A stretch of DNA of 50,400 bases, taken from contig NZ_JAPDHX010000008.1 of the NCBI RefSeq assembly GCF_025972045.1, forward strand, positions 1 to 50,400, given 5' to 3'. This stretch comes from Micropruina sonneratiae. Its GTDB lineage: Bacteria; Actinomycetota; Actinomycetes; Propionibacteriales; Propionibacteriaceae. The position numbers and the translations under genes were made by a program. The notes under the pieces were generated by a model. The model saw only the letters and a list, made by a program, of their open reading frames with translations. It made no database searches and was not told the origin of the DNA. Positions within the stretch are counted from its first letter, which is position 1. Each line of letters begins with the position of its first letter. Positions 32,191 through 40,876 of the stretch are shown piece after piece.

Positions 32191-33572
32191 CAACGTCCCA
32201 CGATCAGCTGGCCGCACACCCGCAGCACCTGGCCGTTCAGCGGGGTGCCCGGGTCGGCCAGGAAGACGATCGTCTCGGCGACGTCCGCCGGCCGGCCGCC
32301 CTGCAGCAGGCTGGAGGAGCGGCGGAAGATCTCCCGGTCGATCACCGGGATGGACGCCGTCATGTCAGTCTCGATGAAGCCCGGCGCGACACCGTTGACC
32401 ACGATGCCGCGGTCGGCCAGCTGCGCGGACAGGGCGCGCACCATGCCCATCACGCCGGCCTTGGACGCCGCGTAGTTGGTCTGGCCCTTGTTGCCGGCCC
32501 AGCCCGAGGTCGAGGCGACCCCGATGATGCGGGACCCGTCGGCCAGGCCGCCGGGCCGGCCGGGCCGCAGCAGCACGTCGTTGATCCGCAACTGGGCCGC
32601 CAGGTTGACCTGCAGCACCGCACCCCAGCGCTTTTCGTCGAGGTTGGCCAGCATCTTGTCGCGCAGGATGCCCGCGCAGTGCACGATCGCGCCGATCCGG
32701 GCGTCCGGTCCGTAACGCTCGACGACGTGCTGGGCGATGCGATCACCGGCATCCGGCACGGTGATGTCCAGTTGCAGCGCGGTGCCCCGGATCTCGTTGG
32801 CGACGCCGGCCAGGGCCTCGCCCGCGATCGGGACGTCGAGCGCCACGACCGTCGCGCCGTCGGCGGCGAACCGTCGCGCGATGGCCGCGCCGATACCCCG
32901 GGCGGCACCGGTGACCACCACGATGCGGGGTTCCGGGCGTGGCCCGGTCGCCCCGTCGGCGAGCACCAGCGGCTGGCCGTCGACGTAGGCCGACCGGCCG
33001 GACAGCAGGAAGCGCAGCACCTGCGCCAGTTCGTCGGCGGTGCTGCCGTCGGCGACCTGCACCAGGTTGCTGGTGGCCCCGCCGCGCAGCTCCTTGCCGA
33101 CGCTGCGCATGATCCCGTCCAGCGCCTGCCGGACCGCCGCCCCCTCCACGTCGGACGCCGTCGCCGGGTCGCCGGCCACGATGATCACCCGGCCGGAGGG
33201 CTCCACGGCCCGCACGGCGGGACGGAGCACCGCGCGCACCTGCTCGAGGTCGTCCACCCGGGCCGCCGCGGTGGCATCCACCACGATGGCGCCGATCCGG
33301 CCCGGGTAGGCGGGCGGCCGCTCGCGGCCGTTCTCATCGGTGCTGCGGGCTTCGGGGACGTCGACCACGGCCGCTTCGGCGTCCAGGTCGAGGGTGCGCA
33401 GGGCGTCCGCCACCAGGGTGGACGCGCCGCCCACCGCACTGACCACGAGCGGGTTGGCGGGCATCGCCTCGCCCCGCCGCAGCGGGGTCGCCTCGGGGAA
33501 GCCCAGTGCGGCGGCCACCGCCTTGCCCGGTCCCGAGTTCAACACGCCGGAGATGATGCCGTCGAGGTTCAT
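32190..33572 (-). CDS. 3-oxoacyl-thioester reductase, FabG4-like SDR with N-terminal extension
   Basis: 460 residues. Residues 1-200 form a flavodoxin-like/Rossmann-like N-terminal domain without catalytic residues. The second half is a classical SDR: VVTGAARGIGAAIARRFAADG (nucleotide loop), HCAGILRDKMLANLD, Ser in GVASTSGWAGN, and YAASK catalytic pair. This two-domain form is that of high-molecular-weight FabG (FabG4), which reduces 3-oxoacyl-CoA with NADH. The ATG at 33572 shares a base with the thiolase stop (TGATG). The upstream open frame to 35087 is antisense-like noise and was not used. Confidence 0.88.
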   Translation of the reverse strand: MNLDGIISGVLNSGPGKAVAAALGFPEATPLRRGEAMPANPLVVSAVGGASTLVADALRTLDLDAEAAVVDVPEARSTDENGRERPPAYPGRIGAIVVDATAAARVDDLEQVRAVLRPAVRAVEPSGRVIIVAGDPATASDVEGAAVRQALDGIMRSVGKELRGGATSNLVQVADGSTADELAQVLRFLLSGRSAYVDGQPLVLADGATGPRPEPRIVVVTGAARGIGAAIARRFAADGATVVALDVPIAGEALAGVANEIRGTALQLDITVPDAGDRIAQHVVERYGPDARIGAIVHCAGILRDKMLANLDEKRWGAVLQVNLAAQLRINDVLLRPGRPGGLADGSRIIGVASTSGWAGNKGQTNYAASKAGVMGMVRALSAQLADRGIVVNGVAPGFIETDMTASIPVIDREIFRRSSSLLQGGRPADVAETIVFLADPGTPLNGQVLRVCGQLIVGR

Positions 33573-34855
33573 CAGATCGCCTCCACGATCGCCACGACGC
33601 CCTGTCCGCCCGCGGCGCACACCGAGATCAGGCCGCGGCTGCCGCGCCCCTTGTCGGCCAGCATCTTGCCCAGTGAACCGAGGATCCGGGCCCCGGTGGC
33701 CGCGAACGGGTGGCCGGCGGCCAGCGAGGAGCCGTTGACGTTCAGCTTGGCCCGGTCGATCGAGCCGAGCGCGCCGTCCAGGCCGAGGGTGTCGCGGCAG
33801 TACTCGTCGGATTCCCACGCGGCGAGCGTGCACAGCACCGTCGAGGCGAACGCCTCGTGGATCTCGTAGAAGTCGAAGTCCTGCAGGCTCAGGCCGGTGC
33901 GGCCGAGCAGCCGGGCGGTGGCGTGCGCTGGGGCCATCAGCAGCCCCTCGGTGCCGGTCAGGTAGTCGACCGCGGCGGTCTCGGCGTCGACGATCCGGGC
34001 CAGCACGGGCAGGTTGCGGGCGCGCGCCCAGCCCTCCTCGGCGAGCAGCACGGCGGCGGCGCCGTCCGACAGCGGGGTGGAGTTGCCGGCGGTCATGGTG
34101 GCGTCGGGTCCGTCGCCGAACACCGGCCTCAGCTTCGCCAGCCTCTCGACCGAGGTGTCGGCGCGCAGCGCCTGGTCCCTGGTCAGGCCGAGATAGGGAG
34201 TGACCAGGTCGTCGAAGAAGCCCGCGTCCCACGCCTTGGCGAGATTGTGGTGGCTGGCCGCGGCCAGCTCGTCCTGCGCCTGCCGGGTGATGCCCCAATG
34301 CGCGGTGGTGATCGCCTGGTGCTGGCCCATGTTCAGCCCGGTGCGGGGCTCGGCGGCGCGCGGCACCTCGGGGGCCAGGTCGGCCGGCCGGACCGTGGCC
34401 AGCGTCTTGAGCTTGTCCAGCGGGGTCTTGGCGGCGTTCAACCGCAGCAGCTTGCGGCGCAGCCCGTCGTTGACCGCGATCGGCGAGTCGGACGCCGAGT
34501 CGACGCCGCCCGCGATGGCCACGTCGAGTTGCCCGACCCGGATGCGGTTGCTGAGCTGGACGGCGGCGGTGAGGCTGGTCGCGCACGCCTGCTGGACGTC
34601 GTAGGCGGGCGTGGCGGCGCTCAACGCCGACGAGAGCACCGCCTCGCGGGTGAGGTTGAAGTCGCGGCTGTGCTTGAGGACGGCGCCCGCGGCGACCTCG
34701 CCGACGCGTTCGCCGGCCAGGCCGAACCGGGCCACGAGGCCGTCGAGGGCCGCAGTCAGCAGATCGAGGTTGGTGGCCGCGGCGTAGGCTCCGCCGACCT
34801 TTCCGAACGGCACGCGGTTGCTGCCCACCAGGACTGCGTTGCGCAGGTCTGCCAT
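33572..34855 (-). CDS. acetyl-CoA acetyltransferase / 3-ketoacyl-CoA thiolase
   Basis: 427 residues. Nucleophile Cys in VQQACATSLTA, GGVDSASDSP, NLNMGQ-type segment (GLNMGQHQAI), EIHEAFAST with the catalytic His, NVNGSSLAAGHPFAATGAR with the second His, and CAAGGQG with the last Cys. Belongs to the FadI/FadA2-like thiolases of about 430 residues. With the SDR and hydratase it can carry three of the steps of fatty-acid beta-oxidation or chain elongation from acetyl-CoA. Divergent from a TetR gene 71 bp away. Confidence 0.92.
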   Translation of the reverse strand: MADLRNAVLVGSNRVPFGKVGGAYAAATNLDLLTAALDGLVARFGLAGERVGEVAAGAVLKHSRDFNLTREAVLSSALSAATPAYDVQQACATSLTAAVQLSNRIRVGQLDVAIAGGVDSASDSPIAVNDGLRRKLLRLNAAKTPLDKLKTLATVRPADLAPEVPRAAEPRTGLNMGQHQAITTAHWGITRQAQDELAAASHHNLAKAWDAGFFDDLVTPYLGLTRDQALRADTSVERLAKLRPVFGDGPDATMTAGNSTPLSDGAAAVLLAEEGWARARNLPVLARIVDAETAAVDYLTGTEGLLMAPAHATARLLGRTGLSLQDFDFYEIHEAFASTVLCTLAAWESDEYCRDTLGLDGALGSIDRAKLNVNGSSLAAGHPFAATGARILGSLGKMLADKGRGSRGLISVCAAGGQGVVAIVEAI

Positions 34856-34895
34856 CGAAGCTCCTTCTCAATAATGTACGACACTCACAGTAGCA

Positions 34896-34919
34896 GGTAC
34901 GTAAAGTACCGGGTACTAT
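34896..34919 (+). promoter_or_regulatory. operator and leaderless promoter of the TetR-acyl-CoA dehydrogenase operon
   Basis: GGTACGTAAAGTACC (34896-34910) is a dyad with GGTAC/GTACC arms. GTACCGGGTAC (34906-34916) is a second, overlapping one. -10 TACTAT (34914-34919) lies 7 nt before the GTG at 34927. Both dyads sit between the divergent thiolase and TetR genes, so one repressor could control both fatty-acid transcripts. Confidence 0.6.
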
Positions 34920-34926
34920 CGGTTTC

Positions 34927-35571
34927 GTGAAGACGCACGTGGACGGGCGTGACGCCCGCTGGATCGAGCACCGCCGGCAACGCCGCCGGGAGCTCGTCGA
35001 ATCCACGCTGCGCGCGATCCGCCGGCACGGTGCCACCGTCGGCATGGACGAGATCGCCGCCGAGGCCGGCACCTCCAAGCCGGTCATCTACCGGCATTTC
35101 GGCGACCGCCCCGGCCTCTACCGGGCCGTGGTCGAGAAGGTCGCCCAGTTCATCCTCGACGACCTGCACGCCTCGGTCAGCTGGGACGCCGCCGACGACT
35201 TCAGCGCCCTGGTCCGCGACCTCGCCCTCGCCTACCTGCGGCTGGTGCAGCGTGACCCCGAGATCTACCGCTTCGTGATGTCCCGGCCGCTGGTCGACGG
35301 CGACCCGGGCGACGACCCGGTCACCGGCCTGACCATGCGGATCGGGCAGCGCATCGCCGAACTGCTTCGCGCCAACGGCTTCGACTCCGACCGGGCCGAC
35401 ACCTGGGGGCACGGGCTGGTCGGCTGCGTCCGGGCCGCCACCGATCAGTGGATCCGTTCGGGGATGATCCGCCCCACCGAAGACGTCGCCGACGACCTGT
35501 CCGACCTGCTCGGCCCCGCCTACCACGCCCACCGTCCAGTCACCACCACGAGTTACGAGGAACACCGATGA
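34927..35571 (+). CDS. TetR-family regulator of fatty-acid genes
   Basis: 214 residues, GTG start. N-terminal HTH (TVGMDEIAAEAGTSKPVIYRHFGDRPGLYRAVVEKV) is classic TetR; the C-terminal ligand domain is typical of actinobacterial lipid regulators (RFVMSRPL, then VRAATDQWIRSGM). Its stop overlaps the acyl-CoA dehydrogenase ATG (ATGA). Palindromes at its own promoter suggest autorepression. The likely ligand is an acyl-CoA; not proven. Confidence 0.87.
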   Translation: MKTHVDGRDARWIEHRRQRRRELVESTLRAIRRHGATVGMDEIAAEAGTSKPVIYRHFGDRPGLYRAVVEKVAQFILDDLHASVSWDAADDFSALVRDLALAYLRLVQRDPEIYRFVMSRPLVDGDPGDDPVTGLTMRIGQRIAELLRANGFDSDRADTWGHGLVGCVRAATDQWIRSGMIRPTEDVADDLSDLLGPAYHAHRPVTTTSYEEHR

Positions 35572-37523
35572 CCACGATCACCGAGCCGTCCGTCACCGCC
35601 GACGAGACCGTTGCGACCGACGTCGCCGACCTGGGGCCGGCGCTGCTCGCCGCTTTCGAAGGCTCGCACCACGACCGCCGGGCCGCGGGCCGCGCCCTAT
35701 GGCCCGCCCAGGGTGCGCTGCGCGACCCGGCGATGAGTCACCTCGACGCCCGGGAATGGACGCTGAACCGGCTCCGAGAGCTCGGCGGCGCCGGCTTCGG
35801 GCACTCGATCGTGCCGCCCGACGCGACCACCGAGGACACCCAGATCCAGTCGTTGGTGGATTTCGAGACGATTTCCTACGGCGACCTGTCGGTGGCGATC
35901 AAGTCCGGTGTCCAGCACGGCCTGTTCGGTGGAGCGATCGCCGGCCTGGGCAACGCCGACCAGCACGAGCGCTTCCTGACCGGGGCGCTCGACCTCAGCA
36001 TCCTCGGCTGCTTCGCGATGACCGAGCGCGGCCACGGCAGTGACGTCGCCTCGCTGGAAACGACGATCAACTACGACGCCGAGGCGGGGGAGTTCGTCGT
36101 GGACTCGCCCCGGGCGTCCGCGACCAAGACCTACATCGGCAACGCCGCGGCCCACGGCCACATGGCCGCGGTGTTCGGCCAGCTGGTGGTCGCCGGCGAG
36201 AACCACGGCGTGCACTGCATCCTGGTGCCGATCCGTGACGCCGACGGGGCCCCGGCGGCCGGCGTGACGATCGGCGACAACGGCCACAAGGGCGGCCTGC
36301 TGGGCGTCGACAACGGGACGCTGAGCTTCGACCACGTGCGGGTCGGGCGCGACATGCTGCTGGACCGGTTCGGCTCGGTGGACGCCGAGGGCCACTACGT
36401 CTCCGCGATCGACAATCCGAACCGGCGCTTCTTCAGCATGCTGGGCGCGCTGGTGAGGGGCCGCATCTGCATCGGCGCCGGCGCGGCGATCGCCGCCCGG
36501 CGGGCGCTGTCCATCGCGACCCGGTACGCCGATTCCCGCAGGCAGTTCCGGCACGCCGCCGGCGAGCCCGAGTCGCCGCTGCTGGATTACCTCGCCCACC
36601 AGCGCAAGCTGCTGCCGGCGATCGCCCGGGCCTATGCGCTCGGCTTCGCGCAGAACGACCTGATCAGCGCCTACGGCACGGTCAGCTCCAACCCCAACCA
36701 CGATCCCCGCGACCAGCGCGCGCTGGAGACCATGGCGGCGGGGATGAAGGCGATGAACACCGAGTTCGCCAACGGCACGATCCAGACCTGCCGTGAGGCG
36801 TGCGGCGGCGTCGGCTACATGAGTGAGAACCAGCTCACCCAGTTGCGCTCCGACGTCGACGTGTTCGCCACCTTCGAGGGCGACAACACCGTGCTGCTGC
36901 AGCTCGTCGCCAAGGGGGTGCTGACCAACTACCGCGAGGTGTGGGGCGGCCTGGACAGGCTGGGGCTGGTGCAGGCGTCCGCCCGGATGGTGGGCAGCTC
37001 GGTGATCGAGCGCACCGGCGCCGGGCTGCTCGCCGAGCGCCTGGTCGCGGCCGCCCGCCGCAAGGGCGACGCCGCCGCGTTCTACGATCGCGGCTGGCAC
37101 GCGTGGATGTTCGAGGAGCGTGAGCGGCACAGCATCGATTCGCTGGCTCGACGGATGCGTGCCGCCGACCGCGATTCCTTCGACGCGGTCAACGCCATGC
37201 AGGACCACGTGCTGTTCGTGGCGCGGGCGCACATGGAGCGGGTCGTGCTCGACTCGTTCATCGCCGGCATCGCCGCCTGCCCCTCGGGGGCGGCCAAGCA
37301 GACCCTCGAGGAGCTCTGCACCCTGTTCGCGCTGAGCTCGCTCGAGGCGGACGCCGGCTGGTTCCTGTCCCACAACCGCATGTCGGACGCCCGGGCCAAG
37401 GCCCTGCGCAAGCAGATCAACCAGGTCTGCCGCGACCTGCGGCCCCGGGCGATCGCCCTGGTCGAGGGCCTCGGCGTCCCGGCCGAATGGCTGGGCGCCG
37501 CGATGCTGACCGCGGACGCCTGA
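35568..37523 (+). CDS. acyl-CoA dehydrogenase/oxidase-like flavoprotein
   Basis: 651 residues, longer than simple acyl-CoA dehydrogenases (about 390) and close to acyl-CoA oxidase length. The FAD-contact CFAMTERGHGSDVASLET, then SATKTYIGNAAAHGHMAAVFGQL and GVGYMSENQLTQLRSDVDVFATFEGDNTVLLQLVAKGVL match the oxidase-type family. The C-terminal helical domain from residue 470 on is also as in oxidases. The first step of fatty acyl-CoA oxidation, electrons to oxygen or ETF, is the likely role. Coupled to the TetR gene upstream and divergent from the thiolase-SDR-hydratase operon. Confidence 0.88.
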   Translation: MTTITEPSVTADETVATDVADLGPALLAAFEGSHHDRRAAGRALWPAQGALRDPAMSHLDAREWTLNRLRELGGAGFGHSIVPPDATTEDTQIQSLVDFETISYGDLSVAIKSGVQHGLFGGAIAGLGNADQHERFLTGALDLSILGCFAMTERGHGSDVASLETTINYDAEAGEFVVDSPRASATKTYIGNAAAHGHMAAVFGQLVVAGENHGVHCILVPIRDADGAPAAGVTIGDNGHKGGLLGVDNGTLSFDHVRVGRDMLLDRFGSVDAEGHYVSAIDNPNRRFFSMLGALVRGRICIGAGAAIAARRALSIATRYADSRRQFRHAAGEPESPLLDYLAHQRKLLPAIARAYALGFAQNDLISAYGTVSSNPNHDPRDQRALETMAAGMKAMNTEFANGTIQTCREACGGVGYMSENQLTQLRSDVDVFATFEGDNTVLLQLVAKGVLTNYREVWGGLDRLGLVQASARMVGSSVIERTGAGLLAERLVAAARRKGDAAAFYDRGWHAWMFEERERHSIDSLARRMRAADRDSFDAVNAMQDHVLFVARAHMERVVLDSFIAGIAACPSGAAKQTLEELCTLFALSSLEADAGWFLSHNRMSDARAKALRKQINQVCRDLRPRAIALVEGLGVPAEWLGAAMLTADA

Positions 37524-37553
37524 GGCCCGGCGCCTGACCCGGGTTTCCGGGCC
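37524..37553. terminator. hairpin after the acyl-CoA dehydrogenase
   Basis: GGCCCGG (37524-37530) pairs with CCGGGCC (37547-37553), loop 16 nt, directly after the stop and before the convergent azlD. Confidence 0.5.
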
Positions 37554-37583
37554 GGGTTGGCGGCGGGGGAGTAGCCGCGCCGG

Positions 37584-37889
37584 TCAGGGCAGGCCGGCCC
37601 AGCGTCCGGCGGCCGTGGCCAGTGCGCCGACGAGCACCACCACGATGTACGGCAGCTCGAACTTCAGCGCCGCCGCGGCGGCGCCGACGCCGAGCAGGCG
37701 CGAGTCGAGCACCAACGCCTGGCCGGAGGCCACCGTATTGGTCACCACCAGCGACGACAGCAGACCCACCGTCAACGCGGCCGCCAGCGACGGCACGAAC
37801 GGACGATCCAGTACCGACTTCGGCAACAGGTAGCCCGACACCTTCAACGCGTACGCCGCCAGGCACGAGGCCAGCACCCAGCCCCACAT
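37584..37889 (-). CDS. azlD: AzlD-type branched-chain amino acid exporter subunit
   Basis: 101 residues, four hydrophobic helices covering nearly the whole chain (LASCLAAYALKVSGYLL; VPSLAAALTVGLLSSLVV; LVLDSRLLGVGAAAAAL; PYIVVVLVGALATAAGRW). Size and pattern match AzlD, the small partner of AzlC. ATG 37889 lies 2 nt after the AzlC stop. Together they export branched-chain amino acids or related compounds. Confidence 0.85.
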   Translation of the reverse strand: MWGWVLASCLAAYALKVSGYLLPKSVLDRPFVPSLAAALTVGLLSSLVVTNTVASGQALVLDSRLLGVGAAAAALKFELPYIVVVLVGALATAAGRWAGLP

Positions 37890-37891
37890 CG

Positions 37892-38572
37892 TCACGTCGG
37901 CACCCCCCGTCGCTGCAGGACGGCCCACGCGCCCGCCGCCACCACGGCAGCGATGATGATCGGCAGCCCGGGAGGTGCGAGGGGGATGAACAGCACCGTC
38001 GCCACTGCGCAGACGACGGCGATGGCGATCGGGTCCCGACCCTTGAGTCGTGGCCACAGCAGACCCAGGAAGGCGGCGCACGCGGCGCCGTCCAGGCCCC
38101 ACCGCGCCGGGTCACCCATCGCGTTGCCCGCCAGCGCCCCGATCAGGGTGAACAGGTTCCAGGTCAGGTAGATGCCGAGCCCCGCCGTCCAGAAGCCGCG
38201 GCGCTGCTCATCGGGGTCGGTCTGGGCGGACGCGTTCGCCATCGACTCGTCGATGGTGAACTGGGCGTGCAGCGCCTTGCGGCCGGCGGCGGGACGCAGC
38301 ATCGCCTCCAGCTGCATCGCGTAGACCCCGTTGCGCAGGCCCAGCAGGGTCGCCGCGGCGAAGGCGCTCAGCCCCGTCCCGCCGCCCCCGATCACGCCGA
38401 CGAAGGCGAACTGCGAGCCGCCCGTGAACATCAGCAGGCTCAGAGCGCAGGTCTGGGCCACGGTCAGCCCGGCCTCGACACCCAGCGCCCCGAACGCGGC
38501 CCCGTACAGCCCGACGGCGATCGCGATCGACACCCCGGATCGGACTGCCGGGGTCAGGCGGGGGTGAGGCAC
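37892..38572 (-). CDS. azlC: AzlC-type branched-chain amino acid exporter subunit
   Basis: 226 residues from GTG 38572. AzlC family: GLYGAAFGALGVEAGLT, CALSLLMFTGGSQFAFVGVIG, LGLRNGVYAMQLEAMLRP and HAQFTIDESMAN are conserved blocks, followed by membrane helices. -10 TAGGCT lies 6 nt before the GTG. Operon azlC-azlD. Substrate class from family knowledge only. Confidence 0.88.
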   Translation of the reverse strand: MPHPRLTPAVRSGVSIAIAVGLYGAAFGALGVEAGLTVAQTCALSLLMFTGGSQFAFVGVIGGGGTGLSAFAAATLLGLRNGVYAMQLEAMLRPAAGRKALHAQFTIDESMANASAQTDPDEQRRGFWTAGLGIYLTWNLFTLIGALAGNAMGDPARWGLDGAACAAFLGLLWPRLKGRDPIAIAVVCAVATVLFIPLAPPGLPIIIAAVVAAGAWAVLQRRGVPT

Positions 38573-38578
38573 GCGTGC

Positions 38579-38584
38579 AGCCTA
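38579..38584 (-). promoter_or_regulatory. -10 box of azlCD (leaderless)
   Basis: TAGGCT on the minus strand, 6 nt before the GTG at 38572. The remaining 38585-38691 holds no feature I recognise. Confidence 0.4.
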
Positions 38585-38691
38585 AGCCCGCCCCGGCACG
38601 GGTGTTCGATCGCATTGTGCACGTGGACACCGGTGGAGTGGCCGGCGCTGGGACGGCTGGTCTGCAGCCCCGACGGGCTCGACCGGCGGGC

Positions 38692-40137
38692 TCAGCGGCC
38701 CGGTTCGTCAGTGTCGTCGTCGGTCCAGATGCCCGGCTCGTCGACGATCAGGACGGCGCCGCCGGCGGCGTCGCGCAGTTCCTTGGGTGCCAGGGTGGCG
38801 GCCAGGTGGTAGACCGCAACGGTCACGATGGTGCCCAGCGCGATACCGCCGAGCACGAACTCGGGGCTGAACTGCAGCGACACGTTGCCGATGCCGATGA
38901 TGATGCCCGCCGAGACCGGGACGAGGTTGACCGGGTTGCCGAAGTCGACCCCGTTCTCCTTCCAGATCTTGGCGCCGAGCAGGCCGATCATGCCGTACAG
39001 CACCACGGTGATGCCGCCCAGCACGCCGCCGGGGGTGGCCGACACGATGGCCCCGAACTTGGGCGAGAAGCCGAACAGGATCGCCACCAGCGCGGCCACC
39101 ACGTAGGCGGCGGTCGAGTAGACCCGGGTGGCGGCCATCACGCCGATGTTCTCGGCGTAGGTGGTGGTGGGGCCGGCGCCGACCGCCGTGGCCACGACCG
39201 AGCCGATGCCGTCGGCGGCGATGGCCCGCCCCATGTCCCTGTCGAGGTTCTCACCGGTCATCTCGGCGACCGCCTTGACGTGGCCGGTGTTCTCGGCGAT
39301 CAGCGCGATCACCACCGGCAGCGCGATCAGGGCGAACGCCACGTTGAAGCTCGGCGCGTGGATGCCCACCACGTTCGTGGCGGCGTGGAACTGCCAGGTG
39401 GTGAGATCGGTCAGCGGAGGGAAGCCGACCCAGGCGGCGGCGTCCACACCGCTCCAGTCGACCCGCAGGTGGGTGGTGACCTCGCCCGCGGCGGCGCTGT
39501 AGGACGTGATCGGGCCGGTGAGCACGTCGGCCAGCCAGCTGACGACGTAGCCGATGACCAGTGACAGGAAGATCGCGATGCGGCCCAGGAAGCCCTTCAC
39601 GCCGACGCTGAGCACCACCACGACGAGCATCACGAACAGGGCGACCCACTGGTCCTGCGGCCAGTACGTGCCGGCCACGACGGGCGCGAGGTTGAACCCG
39701 ATCAGCATGACCACGGCACCGGTGACGACCGGGGGAAGCGCCTTGTGGATCACCCGTGAGCCGGCGAAGTGGATGATGACGCCGACGATGAACAGCAGCA
39801 CGCCGACCCACAGCATCGCGCCGGTGAGGTCGGCGGGGTTTCCCCCGGCGCCGTAGATTGCGGTCGCGACGCCCACGAAGGACGCCGACGAGCCCAGGTA
39901 GCTCGGCACCCGGCCCTGCACCACCAGCAGAAAGATCAGCGTCGCGACGCCGGACATCATCACCGCGAGCTGCGGGTTCAACCCCATCAGTAGCGGGAAG
40001 ACGAAGGTGGCGCCGAACATGGCCACCACGTGCTGGGCGCCGAGTCCGACCGTCTTGCCCCAGGACAGCCGCTCGCCCGGGGCGACCACCTCTCCGGGCT
40101 TGAGTTGTCCGTCTCCGTGCAGCGTCCACAGGGCCAT
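38692..40137 (-). CDS. uraA: uracil/xanthine permease (NCS2 family)
   Basis: 481 residues, about 14 helices. GLGAQHVVAMFGATFVFPLL is the NCS2 start and GAGPTTTYAENIGVMAATRVYS, with the Glu that contacts the nucleobase, is the uracil-permease type; HVKAVAEMTGENLDRDMGRAIAADG carries another conserved Glu. Takes up uracil by proton symport across the membrane. ATG 40137 follows GGAGAGG; the leader also has a TAGGGT hexamer (40172-40167). No pyrimidine gene is adjacent. Confidence 0.9.
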   Translation of the reverse strand: MALWTLHGDGQLKPGEVVAPGERLSWGKTVGLGAQHVVAMFGATFVFPLLMGLNPQLAVMMSGVATLIFLLVVQGRVPSYLGSSASFVGVATAIYGAGGNPADLTGAMLWVGVLLFIVGVIIHFAGSRVIHKALPPVVTGAVVMLIGFNLAPVVAGTYWPQDQWVALFVMLVVVVLSVGVKGFLGRIAIFLSLVIGYVVSWLADVLTGPITSYSAAAGEVTTHLRVDWSGVDAAAWVGFPPLTDLTTWQFHAATNVVGIHAPSFNVAFALIALPVVIALIAENTGHVKAVAEMTGENLDRDMGRAIAADGIGSVVATAVGAGPTTTYAENIGVMAATRVYSTAAYVVAALVAILFGFSPKFGAIVSATPGGVLGGITVVLYGMIGLLGAKIWKENGVDFGNPVNLVPVSAGIIIGIGNVSLQFSPEFVLGGIALGTIVTVAVYHLAATLAPKELRDAAGGAVLIVDEPGIWTDDDTDEPGR

Positions 40138-40257
40138 GGCGATCCTCTCCGGCAGGGGTCGGCAGCACCCTATGCCGAGCCTGTGACGGCGCTCCGGACG
40201 CCGGGGCCGGTGAGACGTGATCGTCACGCTGCCCCGGCTGGGCCACAGTGGTGGGGA

Positions 40258-40869
40258 CTATTCGCTGCGGTCGGCCCGCGGCGGCACGCCCCGCCATTCG
40301 GACGCCAGCAGCGCGTACGACAGGCCGTCCAGCCACTGCCCGCTGCGGTGCAGCGACTCGGCCACGTAGTGGCCCTCCCGGCGCATGCCCAGCCGCTCCA
40401 TCAGTCGCCACGACGGCTCGTTGGCGGCGAAGCAGTTGGCCTCGATCCGCCGGATGCCCAGCGGGCCCACGCACAACTCGATCGCCGCGGCGACCGCCTC
40501 GGTGGCGAACCCCCTGCCCTGGACGACGGGGAGCAGCGACCAGCCCAGCTCGGCCTGGGTGCCGTGGGCGGCGTCCGCCACCTCGGCCTGCGCCCAGGCG
40601 TCGGTCACCCGGATCATCAGGTCGCCGACGCCCCGCCCCTCGTGCTCGACCAGCAGGGTGACCGCGAGCCGATCCGGCTCGGCCCAGCGCCGCACGAACT
40701 CGTCATGGCTCCACGCGGCGGTCAGCCAGTGCGTCACCTCGGGCAGGCTGCGCCACGCCCAGGCCGTCTCGGCGTCGGCCGCGGTGGCCGGACGCAGGGT
40801 CAGCCGCGGCGTCCGCACCGGCCAGTCGACGCGGTCGAACGCGCCGTAGTTGGGTGCCTGGGCGGTCAT
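40258..40869 (-). CDS. GNAT-family acetyltransferase (RimJ/RimL-like)
   Basis: 203 residues. RTPRLTLRPATAADAETAW is the RimJ-like start; ELGWSLLPVVQGRGFATEAVAAAIEL contains the acetyl-CoA loop (QGRGFA); RRIEANCFAANEPSWRLMERLGMRREG is the typical end of the fold. Probably acetylates a protein N-terminus or a small amine. It starts 7 nt after the mannosyltransferase stop, so it is in the same transcript. Confidence 0.9.
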   Translation of the reverse strand: MTAQAPNYGAFDRVDWPVRTPRLTLRPATAADAETAWAWRSLPEVTHWLTAAWSHDEFVRRWAEPDRLAVTLLVEHEGRGVGDLMIRVTDAWAQAEVADAAHGTQAELGWSLLPVVQGRGFATEAVAAAIELCVGPLGIRRIEANCFAANEPSWRLMERLGMRREGHYVAESLHRSGQWLDGLSYALLASEWRGVPPRADRSE

Positions 40870-40876
40870 CGGCGGG

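Noticed and set aside
32190-35087. 965-codon extension of the SDR gene
   Set aside because: The extension overlaps the thiolase gene in another frame and lacks any domain; the real ATG is at 33572 with a TGATG link.
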